NCBI RefSeq assembly: GCF_022898935.1
Contig: NZ_JALIRP010000001.1
Span: 930,001-994,000 of the forward strand
DNA: 64,000 nucleotides
Direction: 5' to 3'
From: Paenibacillus mangrovi
Lineage (GTDB): Bacteria > Bacillota > Bacilli > Paenibacillales > Paenibacillaceae
A program made the position numbers and the translations under genes. Positions 1-8,844 of this stretch are shown here, piece by piece. How positions within the stretch are numbered: position 1 is the first letter of the stretch; every line of letters begins with the position of its first letter. Under the pieces are notes generated by a model. That model saw nothing but the letters and a program-made list of their open reading frames with translations, was not told where the DNA came from and made no database searches.

Positions 1-34
1 GCTGTTGTCAGTATTGTACCGGAAAGGAAGAATC

Positions 35-958
35 ATGAAAAAAGTTGCCTCGATTCCTACTGCAATTCCTTTAATCATCGGCATCATTGCCGTTTCGTTT
101 TCATCGATTTTTGTAAAATGGTCCTCGGCTCCTGCATCGATTCAAGGGATGTACCGGCTATTCTTCACGGCCCTACTGATGCTCCCGTTTATCCGGCCGC
201 ATCTCGCGGAGCTGAAGTCGCTGTCTCTGAAAAAAACATTCATGCTGTTCGCCTCGGGTTTTTTTCTGGCGCTGCATTTTTTGTTGTGGATGGGATCCCT
301 CAAGCTGACGACGGTCTCAAGCTCGACGATTATCCTGGCACTGGAGCCTGTGTTTATCGTGATCGGCGCATTTTTTATCTATAAAGAACGCACGTCAGCC
401 TTTGCGATGTTCGGTATGGGAGTCGCGATTATCGGAGCGGTTCTGATCGGATGGGGGGATATCGGCGTCTCGCGGACCAATTTGATCGGAGATTTGCTAT
501 CCGTATTCGGTACATTGGCGGTATCCGTCCATATGCTCATCGGTCAGAAAATGGTGAAGCAAGTATCGTCGTATGTATACAGCTTTGTTGTATTTCTATC
601 GGCTACCATTGTATTCGCGCTGTATAACCTGATCGACGGCGTATCATTTACGGGGTATTCAGGAAAGGACTGGGGGATATTTCTGCTGCTCGCGGTCGTC
701 CCGACGGTTTTTGGACATCTGTTGTTTAATTGGCTGCTGCAGTACGTTTCGGCAACGACCATTTCCATGAGCATTTTAGGAGAACCCGTTGGGGCCAGCC
801 TGCTGGCATTTGTACTTCTGGGCGAGCAAATGACTTGGTTTCAGATCATCGGCGGCCTGCTGGCCATTTCCGGACTCATTTTGTTTCTGAATGCGGATCG
901 CATGAAATGGACATCGAAAAGAAAACGGGATGTGGAACCATTAAAATCTGTAAGCTGA
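35..958 (+). CDS. EamA/DMT-family permease
   Basis: Predicted inner-membrane transporter of the drug/metabolite superfamily, 307 aa. About ten hydrophobic segments run through the protein in two homologous five-helix halves. The second EamA half includes GEPVGASLLAFVLLGE near residue 255, a hallmark of the family. The ATG at 35 is chosen because AAGGAAG lies about 6 nt upstream; an in-frame start further upstream has no such site. The substrate cannot be read from sequence; relatives move amino acids, purines or other metabolites. It has no obvious link to the glycosylation genes that follow on the other strand. A long-armed hairpin follows the stop. Confidence 0.88.
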   Translation: MKKVASIPTAIPLIIGIIAVSFSSIFVKWSSAPASIQGMYRLFFTALLMLPFIRPHLAELKSLSLKKTFMLFASGFFLALHFLLWMGSLKLTTVSSSTIILALEPVFIVIGAFFIYKERTSAFAMFGMGVAIIGAVLIGWGDIGVSRTNLIGDLLSVFGTLAVSVHMLIGQKMVKQVSSYVYSFVVFLSATIVFALYNLIDGVSFTGYSGKDWGIFLLLAVVPTVFGHLLFNWLLQYVSATTISMSILGEPVGASLLAFVLLGEQMTWFQIIGGLLAISGLILFLNADRMKWTSKRKRDVEPLKSVS

Positions 959-971
959 TTGAGGCCAAAAA

Positions 972-1032
972 GCCTTACACAAACATTTCATCCCTCTCAA
1001 TATGGGATCGAAACACGTGTAAGGCGTTTTTT
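972..1032 (+). terminator. Putative terminator after the EamA gene
   Basis: The arms GCCTTACAC (972-980) and GTGTAAGGC (1017-1025) are perfectly complementary and are followed by a T-rich run. The 36-nt loop is long for an intrinsic terminator, so function is likely but not certain. Confidence 0.5.
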
Positions 1033-1071
1033 TGCGCTTCAGTAGACTGATGCCGTTGAACCCCCGATAAA

Positions 1072-1473
1072 TCATAATACTTCAATAAAGATGGATTCCC
1101 ACGGGCCGCGTTTATTTCTATTTGCAATGACAAGATCGTTGCCACCTTGATCGAAGCATACATATTGTCCATTGCTGGCCTGAAGGGAAATGAGATTATT
1201 CGCAAAATTGTCAAGCTTAAACAGTTCCCAGGGGCCGACCTGATTCTGGTTAGCCACTACCAGATCCCCGCCACCGTATTTCGCAGTCAGGACATGCTGA
1301 TTATCAAATGTTCTTAAGTATACAATATTGTTCCAGAGGTCAGCAAAATGCAGCCAGAACGTTTCCCAGGGACCTACACTCCTTCGATTGGCCACAATCT
1401 CCCGTCCGCCGCCTCCTTCCGCACACATGTAATACTGACCATCCACCGAACGCAATGCAACTTTAATAGCCAT
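1072..1473 (-). CDS. Small fascin-like beta-trefoil protein
   Basis: A 133-aa protein made almost entirely of three repeats, each ending in a variant of ANRxxxGPWExF (IVANRRSVGPWETF, VVANQNQVGPWELF, VIANRNKRGPWESIF). Three repeats of about 42 residues fit a beta-trefoil of the fascin/actin-cross-linking or ricin-B type, folds that commonly bind carbohydrate or other ligands. No signal peptide is visible. The start at 1473 has GGGAGG about 7 nt upstream. It lies 29 nt behind the glycosyltransferase that carries the same repeats at its C-terminus, so the two are probably co-transcribed and work on the same polymer. The fold assignment is by motif, not by search. Confidence 0.8.
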   Translation of the reverse strand: MAIKVALRSVDGQYYMCAEGGGGREIVANRRSVGPWETFWLHFADLWNNIVYLRTFDNQHVLTAKYGGGDLVVANQNQVGPWELFKLDNFANNLISLQASNGQYVCFDQGGNDLVIANRNKRGPWESIFIEVL

Positions 1474-1502
1474 ACATACCCTCCCAGAAGTTATTTCTTG
1501 GC

Positions 1503-2852
1503 CTACAATTTTGAAATATAGAATAACTGATTTAACCCGACATCTGCCGCTCTGGGCAGAAGTGAGCACTGCCCCTCCAGGTCTACCGTTACAAATTTAT
1601 CGTTAGCCATGGATTTAAAGGCAGACCGGCCTTCACCAAAGTCCAAGTGCAGAAAAGTCTCCCAGGGACCGATGTGATCACGATTTGCGATCAGCTCGCC
1701 CTCACCCCCGAGTTCTGCAGTGACATATTTCTGATTGGCTAGAGACTGAAGGGCAATTTTGTCGCCATCCAGATAAATCAACCTGAAATTCTCCCAGGGA
1801 CCAATAGAATACCGGTTCGCACACAACGGAAGAACCCCTTGATTTTCTGCGGCGACCCATAACTGGTTGACAAGCGCCTGCAGGGCGACGACATCATCTG
1901 AAAACAGGCTGTGACTCGATCCCTTGAAAGGATCCGGCAATCTGAAGGCAAGTCCCGGGTTTGACCTCACCTCGTTCCTGATTGACTCAACCGTTTCTCC
2001 ATTATCAAAATAATTGTAGCTCCATGGTGTTTTGCTTAACGCATACTGGCCCAGTTCAATCGATTCGAGCAGATAACCGGAAACCATTTGATAGAGCGGC
2101 GATCCCGGATCCGGGTTGCTCTGAAAAAAATAATGAAAGACTGAGTTTGAATAATGGAAAAAGCAAAGGGGCAGCCCATTGGTAAGGTACACTCCATCCT
2201 GAATAACAAGGTTACGCTCATGGATGTTCCAAAAGGCCATATTATAACCAGGGTGCTGAAAAGAATACACATCAAAGAAACCGGGTGCAAGATCCAACCA
2301 CTTTTGATTGGCAAAATGGATGTGATCAAAAAATCCTAGATCATAGCTTCGTTCCCCCCACCACTGTACAAATCGATGGGCTTCATCCGAACGACGAATG
2401 GCCGAGAATCCGGCATTATAGACACCGAAGAAGAGCGTGTCAAATTTTAAAAACTCACTGTTGGTGAAATGAGGCGTAAGTACAATTGGCTTCTCATCCA
2501 GCGCCCGTATCAGGTCATCAAAGCGGTTCATGACCTGCACGTCAGAATCCAGATGGATAAAGTATTTTTCTGAAGGAAAACGATTCAACAAGAAAGAGTA
2601 AAAAAGAGTGACGACCGCGCAAATAGCTTCGAGGACATTATATTTGAGCATAAGCTGCGGAAAATGGGGAATGCCAAGATCCTTCGCTAAAATGACTTCA
2701 TCAAACCATGGCACATTCATCGCTTCCTGAATCATATCCTTCTCTATAAGACAGACCACAACTTTAGCGTCCGGCATATGCCGCTTGACTGAGCGGGCCA
2801 TAACCTTTGCCCTGTGGAGATAGTTGGCTGCCGTTACTGTCGAGATAATCAT
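1503..2852 (-). CDS. Glycosyltransferase fused to fascin-like beta-trefoil
   Basis: A 449-aa two-part protein. Residues 1 to about 300 look like a GT-A nucleotide-sugar transferase: it starts with MIISTVTAANYLHRAKVMA and has a DxD-type metal/sugar-nucleotide motif in FIHLDSDVQVM. Residues about 330-449 form three trefoil repeats related to the neighbouring small protein (CANRYSIGPWENF, IANRDHIGPWETF, then a degenerate third copy). The start at 2852 has AAGGAAGG about 8 nt upstream. No secretion signal is seen, so the enzyme should be cytoplasmic. The trefoil probably docks the enzyme to its glycan or protein substrate (inference). It sits in an operon with a paralogous transferase upstream. 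Confidence 0.8.
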   Translation of the reverse strand: MIISTVTAANYLHRAKVMARSVKRHMPDAKVVVCLIEKDMIQEAMNVPWFDEVILAKDLGIPHFPQLMLKYNVLEAICAVVTLFYSFLLNRFPSEKYFIHLDSDVQVMNRFDDLIRALDEKPIVLTPHFTNSEFLKFDTLFFGVYNAGFSAIRRSDEAHRFVQWWGERSYDLGFFDHIHFANQKWLDLAPGFFDVYSFQHPGYNMAFWNIHERNLVIQDGVYLTNGLPLCFFHYSNSVFHYFFQSNPDPGSPLYQMVSGYLLESIELGQYALSKTPWSYNYFDNGETVESIRNEVRSNPGLAFRLPDPFKGSSHSLFSDDVVALQALVNQLWVAAENQGVLPLCANRYSIGPWENFRLIYLDGDKIALQSLANQKYVTAELGGEGELIANRDHIGPWETFLHLDFGEGRSAFKSMANDKFVTVDLEGQCSLLPRAADVGLNQLFYISKL

Positions 2853-2881
2853 TCTGCTACCTTCCTTTCTAATCCGACCAA

Positions 2882-3724
2882 TCAACCGGACTTCATTTGC
2901 TGCAAGGCATTCGAGTACTTTGCCCACAGTTGATGAATGGACGCTTCATGTGGGAAGAGAGCCCCCATCATATTCGTCAAACTGGAGTTATCGTTATTGA
3001 AATTGAAGCAGCGAAGACGTTCTGATCCTGCAGTATATCTCTTTCTATTCAAGTATATAAATCTAGACTGTTCGTGAATATTCCAGAACCCGACATTGTA
3101 ACCGGGATGCCGAAGGATGCCCGTCTGGAAATAACCTGGGACCAAATTCAAACATTTCTGATCGTGCAGACTGCCACCAAATACATGCTGACCATCGAAC
3201 TCCCGGATTGCCCGAATCCACCAGTTTAACAGACGGCCAAGCTCCTGCGTTCTTGTCATGCCAATCATACCCATATGGAAAGTGCCATCCGTCAGCACTT
3301 GAATCTCCCGTGAGCAATCTGTTCGGGAAAAGGGCTCCACAAAGTGCGGAGTCAGCACAATCGTGGATGATGACATCATCGACCTGAATTCTTTCAAAGG
3401 ACTGACCACCAGCATCCGCGCATCTAGATAGATAAATTCATTCTCTCCGCTATAAACATCCGCCAAAAAACGGAATAGATATCCCCTGAGCACAGACACA
3501 TGCTGAAACCCCTGAAAGCGGGACATATAGGCATCAAAATCGGGGATCCCCAAATCTCTTGCCAATACGAAATGCTTGACCCATGGATATCTTTCAGATT
3601 CAGGTAGAGAATTCTCTATCAGACAAACAATTACTGAAGCTTTGGGATGATGCTCTTTAACCGATTCCGCCATAAGCAGAGCTTCCGCGAACTCATTCCA
3701 TGTCGCTATGGTTGTAACAAGCAT
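2882..3724 (-). CDS. Glycosyltransferase-like protein, paralogue of next gene
   Basis: A 280-aa protein collinear with the N-terminal domain of the downstream fused transferase: similar opening (MLVTTIATWNEFAEALL), the RDLGIP motif, and NVGFWNIHE matching NMAFWNIHE in the paralogue. It lacks the trefoil. The expected DxD is replaced by DAR in FIYLDARMLVV, so metal-dependent catalysis may be lost or altered. The start at 3724 has AAAGGGAG about 8 nt upstream. It is the first gene of a three-gene minus-strand operon whose promoter should lie in the 220-nt gap shared with the divergent DegT gene. Confidence 0.75.
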   Translation of the reverse strand: MLVTTIATWNEFAEALLMAESVKEHHPKASVIVCLIENSLPESERYPWVKHFVLARDLGIPDFDAYMSRFQGFQHVSVLRGYLFRFLADVYSGENEFIYLDARMLVVSPLKEFRSMMSSSTIVLTPHFVEPFSRTDCSREIQVLTDGTFHMGMIGMTRTQELGRLLNWWIRAIREFDGQHVFGGSLHDQKCLNLVPGYFQTGILRHPGYNVGFWNIHEQSRFIYLNRKRYTAGSERLRCFNFNNDNSSLTNMMGALFPHEASIHQLWAKYSNALQQMKSG

Positions 3725-3943
3725 GCGTTTCTCTCCCTTTATTTGCAGTATCATGCTTTCTTGTATATGCAATATATGCCAACCTCTACAGGATGAAATA
3801 AGTATTTTACCTAATCTCTAAATTTCTATGGTATTCACACCTGAAAAATAGACTTTCCTTCTGGTATAAATAACGGTGTCCCAATATTCAACTTCAGAAT
3901 CTGATACATATACGGATCATTTTATTGGAGGCGAGTGACACCA

Positions 3944-5104
3944 ATGTCTATTGAGGATAAGCCGTTTCTTACGTTCGGTGCTCCTGATATTCGGAAACAG
4001 GAAATGCTGGAAGTGATGCGATGTCTTGAATCTGGCTGGATCGGAACTGGCAGCAAGGTGGCAAGTTTTGTGGATGATTTTAAAAAATATAAGGGTGTGG
4101 ATCATGCCGCTGCTTTGAATTCCTGTACAGCCGCGCTCCACCTTTCCCTTCTCACTGCCGGGATTGGGCCGGGAGATGAAGTCATTACAACGCCTATGAC
4201 CTTTTGTGCTACGATCAACACGATCATTCACTGCGGAGCTACACCCGTCCTGGCCGATATCGATCCGGGTACCATGAATATTGATCCGGAGCGGATCAAA
4301 GAGAAAATAACAGAACGTACGAAAGCGATCCTGCCGGTACATTTTGCGGGAAGACCTTGTGAGATGGATGAAATAATAGCCATTTCACGGAAGCATGGAC
4401 TAAAAGTAATCGAGGACTGCGCACACGCGGTAGAGAGCGAATATCATGGACAGAAGGCAGGAACCATTGGTGACTTTGGCTGTTTTAGCTTTTATGTCAC
4501 CAAAAATATCACCACCGGAGAAGGCGGAATGGTTCTCGCTAGAAGCGAAGAAGATATCAGGAAAATTCAAATGCTGGGACTGCATGGGTTGTCCAAGGAT
4601 GCGTGGAAACGCTTCTCGGATTCAGGCTTCCAGCATTACTCTGTTCTGGCACCAGGATATAAATATAATATGATAGACCTTCAAGCGGCTTTGGGCATCC
4701 ATCAACTAGCTCGAGTGGAAGAAAGCTGGTTGAAACGCCAGCACATCTGGAACAGATATAATCAGGAATTGGGTGACCTCCCGGTTATCCTTCCAGCTTC
4801 AACAACGCCCAATACCCGTCATGCGTATCATCTGTATACCCTGCTGATCGATAAAACCTTGTGCGGCCTTGCGCGGAATGAATTTCTGGAGCAAATGAAT
4901 GCTCGTGGAATCGGCATGGGCGTTCATTACCTAAGTCTGCCCGAACATCCTTTTTATCAAAATGCTTTTGGCTGGAGACCAGTAGATTACCCGCACGCAC
5001 TGCGGATCGGACAACAAACAGTCAGCCTCCCGTTGTCCTCCAAATTGACGGATGAGGATGTTGACCGTGTCGTCGAAACGACACACCAAATCCTTCGCGC
5101 ATAA
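3944..5104 (+). CDS. DegT/DnrJ/EryC1/StrS aminotransferase
   Basis: A PLP-dependent sugar aminotransferase, 386 aa, full length for the family. It should convert a keto group of a nucleotide-activated sugar to an amine. The PLP lysine is K187 in SFYVTKNITTGEGG. Other family marks are ALNSCTAALHLSL near residue 57, TTPMTFCAT, and the EDCAHAVES loop. GGAGG at 3927-3931 is 12 nt before the ATG at 3944 and only 3 nt before a GTG at 3935, so the start is uncertain by three codons. It is divergent from the glycosyltransferase operon, which suggests an amino-sugar in the local glycan. Confidence 0.92.
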   Translation: MSIEDKPFLTFGAPDIRKQEMLEVMRCLESGWIGTGSKVASFVDDFKKYKGVDHAAALNSCTAALHLSLLTAGIGPGDEVITTPMTFCATINTIIHCGATPVLADIDPGTMNIDPERIKEKITERTKAILPVHFAGRPCEMDEIIAISRKHGLKVIEDCAHAVESEYHGQKAGTIGDFGCFSFYVTKNITTGEGGMVLARSEEDIRKIQMLGLHGLSKDAWKRFSDSGFQHYSVLAPGYKYNMIDLQAALGIHQLARVEESWLKRQHIWNRYNQELGDLPVILPASTTPNTRHAYHLYTLLIDKTLCGLARNEFLEQMNARGIGMGVHYLSLPEHPFYQNAFGWRPVDYPHALRIGQQTVSLPLSSKLTDEDVDRVVETTHQILRA

Positions 5105-5116
5105 CTGCTATAACAG

Positions 5117-5164
5117 ACAACAGCTTTGCTCTGGTATCTAGCCGGACCAAGGCTGTTGTTCGTT
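5117..5164 (+). terminator. Putative terminator after DegT gene
   Basis: The arms ACAACAGC (5117-5124) and GCTGTTGT (5152-5159) are complementary and are followed by a weak T-rich tail. It lies between convergent genes. Confidence 0.45.
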
Positions 5165-5174
5165 TATATGATAT

Positions 5175-5714
5175 TTACATAAAAAGGCGATTCAACAAAT
5201 TGTCGAAACCCAACTGATGTAGCAGCTCCCGCCAGCGATTCACATGCTCCCATTCGGTTATTTTGGGTTCGTATCCGAGCTTCAAATATATTTTAATAGC
5301 TGATAACCGATGATCTTCCGTCTCCAGGATTGCCCTTGCCCTGTTATCTGCAATCATTTGCTGCATCGCAGCCAAAGACACAGCGAAGCCAAGCCCCATT
5401 CCCCTATAATCGGGATCAGTCGCCACCATATGAAGATAACCGGCGTCATCACCCCAAGTCTCTTGCCAGAATGCCGATGCAGTCGATACTGGAATGCCTT
5501 CAGGCGAAATTACAAATAATACTCGGTTGGGGTGGAAGGAGGGGTCGTCCGTCATCATGGAAAAATCGAAAAATTGCCCAAACGACTGCTGGATGATATT
5601 CTCCCAATCTTTCTCATAGTCCTGTTGATAGTTATGCAGCGTAAAACCCGAAGGAAGCTCAATGTTACCTAAATTCAAAAGATGGCTTCTTTCCATCACC
5701 AAATGCGTACTCAT
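5175..5714 (-). CDS. GNAT-family N-acetyltransferase
   Basis: A 179-aa acetyl-CoA-dependent acetyltransferase. The acetyl-CoA-binding motif A reads VATDPDYRGMGLGFAVSL (residues about 97-114), followed by the usual NxxAxxxYxxLGY-like tail (LSAIKIYLKLGYEP). The start at 5714 has AAAGGTGGGA about 7 nt upstream. It is transcribed alone between the DegT gene and the GT61 pair. Its substrate is unknown; acetylation of an amino-sugar made by DegT is possible from context but not shown. Confidence 0.85.
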   Translation of the reverse strand: MSTHLVMERSHLLNLGNIELPSGFTLHNYQQDYEKDWENIIQQSFGQFFDFSMMTDDPSFHPNRVLFVISPEGIPVSTASAFWQETWGDDAGYLHMVATDPDYRGMGLGFAVSLAAMQQMIADNRARAILETEDHRLSAIKIYLKLGYEPKITEWEHVNRWRELLHQLGFDNLLNRLFM

Positions 5715-5887
5715 CTGAACATCCCACCTTTATTCATTTTTGAACACAGAATACACATGATGAACCTGTCCTGTTCCGGCCAATTGACATGGTCAAACGC
5801 CAATTATACCGAATAGTAGGTGTTTAACTATGCTGCTCCCTTACCCGTGGCATATGATGGGTAAGGAATTGGAGGGAGGTGTTAAAG

Positions 5888-7213
5888 TTGAAGAGACAAC
5901 GCCTGCGAATCCATCCGCATCCTAAAGCTACTTCAATTAAAAAACGTCAATCGCGAAAGAAAATAACCGTTCGGATATACCGAGATTTGATACGGAAACG
6001 ACGAAAAAAAAGAATTTCAAGAAAAAAGAGGCTGCGATATCCAATCAGGAAAAGAAAGCTTAGGCGCACCAATTCCCGCCGTACTAGCAGAAACCACAGG
6101 AACACGCAGACTGTAGAGTTGCATAGTAAACGACCAGAAGGGCTATATAAAACTACATCGGAATGGGCCCAGCATAGCCGTCTTCGTGGAGATGATCCCG
6201 TCTTTATGGAATTCCATACGAACGAGGCCTTCCATTTCACAGCTTCGAAGGGTCTTGAATCCCCTTTGTTTACAGAGAATATCAAACCCTTGCCGTCAGC
6301 CTTTGTTGCAGTGATCCCGGAAGGGCGGGTGCTGGGAGAAGAAGGATCTGTGATTACACCTGATAACCGCCTTTTATGGGATGTATCATTGCAGCTGCTC
6401 CCTGAAGATCAGCATCCCGTATTCAAACCAGAACCTCTGGGGCCTTTAATCGAGACCCAAGGGACATTGGCAGTCCTTAGCTTTTTCAGCAGTGAAACCT
6501 ATTTCCACTGGCTATACGATGTCCTAGCACGTATCCATCTGATTCGCATGAGTGGAATCATAGTGGACAAATATGTCATGAATCGAAATATCCAAGCCCC
6601 ATTCCAGGATGAGACCCTTGCCATGCTTGGCATTCCATCGGATAAGATTCTGTTCACCTATCCCAATATGAATCTGAAGGCAAAGCAACTGGTTGTTACA
6701 TCGATTTCCATGCACTCTTTTCTGGAATACGGCAGTTGGCCTTTTCAATTCATAAGACAGGAATTGTACGAGAAACAGGATTTTAGGCATACAGGCTGTG
6801 ACAGAATTTATATTAGTCGCGCCAAATCTGACAAACGTAAAATTTTGAATGAGGATCAAGTCACAGGTCTGCTGGATAATTACGGATTTACCACAGTAGT
6901 GCTGGAGGATCTGTCGGTTGCACAGCAGATTGAGACCTTTTCCTCCGCTTCAGTAATCGTTGCGCCACACGGTTCAGGGTTAGCTAATCTGGCCTTCTGC
7001 CATCCGGGAACCAAAATTATAGAATTATTCGCACGTGGCTATACGCCGGTATGTTACTGGGAAATGAGTAATTATTTACAGCTGGACTACTATAGCATGG
7101 TGGAAAGTGGATATCTCGAACCCAATCAGCAGCATTTATTCGAACAGAACATCATGCTCCCTCTTGACCGTTTGGAACAGCTGCTTTGCCTGGCTGGCAT
7201 TTCTCGCATATGA
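5888..7213 (+). CDS. GT61 (DUF563)-type glycosyltransferase, polybasic N-terminus
   Basis: A 441-aa protein. Residues about 1-80 are almost all Arg and Lys (for example RKRRKKRISRKKRLRYPIRK) and predict no membrane span. From about residue 100 the chain matches GT61/DUF563 capsule-type transferases: YFHWLYDVLARIHLI, DKYVMNR, RIYISRAKSDKRKILNE and VAPHGSGLANLAF. The TTG at 5888 is preferred because GGGAGGT ends 7 nt before it; a GTG at 5879 overlaps that site. The gene is followed 27 nt later by a paralogue with the same architecture, so the two form an operon. The catalytic half is probably cytoplasmic. The basic tail may bind polyanion or membrane (inference). Confidence 0.85.
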   Translation: MKRQRLRIHPHPKATSIKKRQSRKKITVRIYRDLIRKRRKKRISRKKRLRYPIRKRKLRRTNSRRTSRNHRNTQTVELHSKRPEGLYKTTSEWAQHSRLRGDDPVFMEFHTNEAFHFTASKGLESPLFTENIKPLPSAFVAVIPEGRVLGEEGSVITPDNRLLWDVSLQLLPEDQHPVFKPEPLGPLIETQGTLAVLSFFSSETYFHWLYDVLARIHLIRMSGIIVDKYVMNRNIQAPFQDETLAMLGIPSDKILFTYPNMNLKAKQLVVTSISMHSFLEYGSWPFQFIRQELYEKQDFRHTGCDRIYISRAKSDKRKILNEDQVTGLLDNYGFTTVVLEDLSVAQQIETFSSASVIVAPHGSGLANLAFCHPGTKIIELFARGYTPVCYWEMSNYLQLDYYSMVESGYLEPNQQHLFEQNIMLPLDRLEQLLCLAGISRI

Positions 7214-7240
7214 AGTTATCCAATCAAAGGAGGAAAAGCG

Positions 7241-8746
7241 GTGAACGCCCGATTGAAACGAAAAAGAGCTGCTAATGCAAAAAAAAGAACCCGGCAATCT
7301 CTTGATTCTGGTCTTCGCCTTTTAGCGCTTATCTTACTAACTCAAAGGAAGCTTAGACTGGAACGAAAGAAGCGACAAAAGAGAAAGCGCCTTAGACGGA
7401 GAATAATGCGACTAAAGAGAATACAGCGACGTAGACGGAGAAAGATGAGATTAATAAGGGAAATGAGATTAAGACGAAGAAGAGAAAGGGTTAATCATTC
7501 AGCTCCTCCCGTTCATTCTCATGATGTTCAGCATATAACGGATCATAAGCCGCCGAGCGAAAACAGGAACTCTTCCCATTCATCTTTGCCACATTGGGTA
7601 GGCGAAGAAGCCGACGGAATAATCGCTCCCATTAGCTATGATAACACCCCAGCCTGGATCAGCCAGTCCGCTGAAAAGGGAAGCCTGATTGCACCAGTAT
7701 TCAAAGAGCTTTATCCTGGCTTTACCGATATTTATCCAGAAGCCCGAGATATTAATGGTAATATCCGATTTGATAACACCCAAGTGACCTCGCCCAGCTG
7801 CTTTGTTGCCGTTATTCCATCGGGGAGAATCTGGGGCGTCAACGGATCTGTGATTACACCTGACAATGTTGTGCTTGAAGATGTGTCGATGGAATTCTCC
7901 ATAGGTTTAAACTTTGGGATTCACCCGGCTATCAGCAGATGGGCTCCACATCAGTTATCTTTTACATCGGAAACGGTTGCCTCCCTGGGATTTTCGGACA
8001 GCCAAAATTATTTCCACTGGTTGTATGATGTTTTGGGTAGGCTGCATTTACTTCAGCTTAGCGGTATAAAAGTGGATAAATACGTGATTAACCGGAGAAG
8101 CAGAATCTGGTGGGATATTGATGATCTTAATGGCCCAAGGCCATTTCAGGAAGAATCTTTACGGATGCTGGGCATTGATTCAAAACAAATTATCGAGACT
8201 CATGAGGAATTCAACTTGAAGGCCGGCCAGGTAGTCGTAATGTCACACACCGAGCGGCGTGGTTATCCAAAATGGGCGTCAGAGTTCTTAAGGAAGGTCT
8301 TTTTGTTTGACCGCGGCTTGGACGTCAATGGCCAAGGAAGTGAGTACATTTATATCAGCCGATTGAAAGCGAAACGACGCAGAATCTTAAATGAAACAGA
8401 CGTTATTGATCTGTTGACAGCTCATGGATTCAAAATCTATTCATTAGAAGAAATGAGCATGGACGAGCAAATCCGTCTATTTAACAATGCCAAAGTCGTT
8501 GTTTCGCCCCACGGCGCAGGAATGTCGAATATCACTTTCTGTAAACCAGGGACATCTATTGTTGAAATTTTCACGCCTAACTGGATAAAGGATTGCTACT
8601 ATAGAATCAGCAACCATTGTAATTTGGATTATCATTGTTTGGTAGGTGAAGGCGTAGCCTGGGAAGGGATGAGATGGGATGGTGAGGAGGATCTGATTGT
8701 AGATATGGATCAATTAAAGCAGGTGCTGTCCCAAATTAAAATATAG
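7241..8746 (+). CDS. Second GT61 (DUF563)-type glycosyltransferase, polybasic N-terminus
   Basis: A 501-aa paralogue of the preceding gene. Residues 1 to about 85 are dominated by Arg/Lys (KRIQRRRRRKMRLIREM), then a linker, then the GT61 domain: NYFHWLYDVLGRLHLLQL, DKYVINRRS, YIYISRLKAKRRRILNE and VSPHGAGMSNITF. The GTG at 7241 has AAAGGAGG 7 nt upstream. Compared with its partner it has about 60 extra residues before and within the catalytic domain. Paired GT61 genes usually add successive sugars; which sugars is unknown, but the UDP-xylose operon downstream offers a donor. Confidence 0.85.
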   Translation: MNARLKRKRAANAKKRTRQSLDSGLRLLALILLTQRKLRLERKKRQKRKRLRRRIMRLKRIQRRRRRKMRLIREMRLRRRRERVNHSAPPVHSHDVQHITDHKPPSENRNSSHSSLPHWVGEEADGIIAPISYDNTPAWISQSAEKGSLIAPVFKELYPGFTDIYPEARDINGNIRFDNTQVTSPSCFVAVIPSGRIWGVNGSVITPDNVVLEDVSMEFSIGLNFGIHPAISRWAPHQLSFTSETVASLGFSDSQNYFHWLYDVLGRLHLLQLSGIKVDKYVINRRSRIWWDIDDLNGPRPFQEESLRMLGIDSKQIIETHEEFNLKAGQVVVMSHTERRGYPKWASEFLRKVFLFDRGLDVNGQGSEYIYISRLKAKRRRILNETDVIDLLTAHGFKIYSLEEMSMDEQIRLFNNAKVVVSPHGAGMSNITFCKPGTSIVEIFTPNWIKDCYYRISNHCNLDYHCLVGEGVAWEGMRWDGEEDLIVDMDQLKQVLSQIKI

Positions 8747-8765
8747 AGATCATGGAATAAGGAAA

Positions 8766-8838
8766 ATCCCCTCCGGCTAACCACAGCAGTCCATCTGAAC
8801 AGATGCGCTTACTCGTTGTCGACCATGAGGGGATCTTT
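8766..8838. terminator. Bidirectional hairpin between GT61 and ugd
   Basis: ATCCCCTC (8766-8773) pairs with GAGGGGAT (8827-8834), with a T-run after the right arm and A-run before the left arm. It lies between convergent genes and could terminate both. The loop is long (about 53 nt). Confidence 0.45.
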
Positions 8839-8844
8839 TACAGT

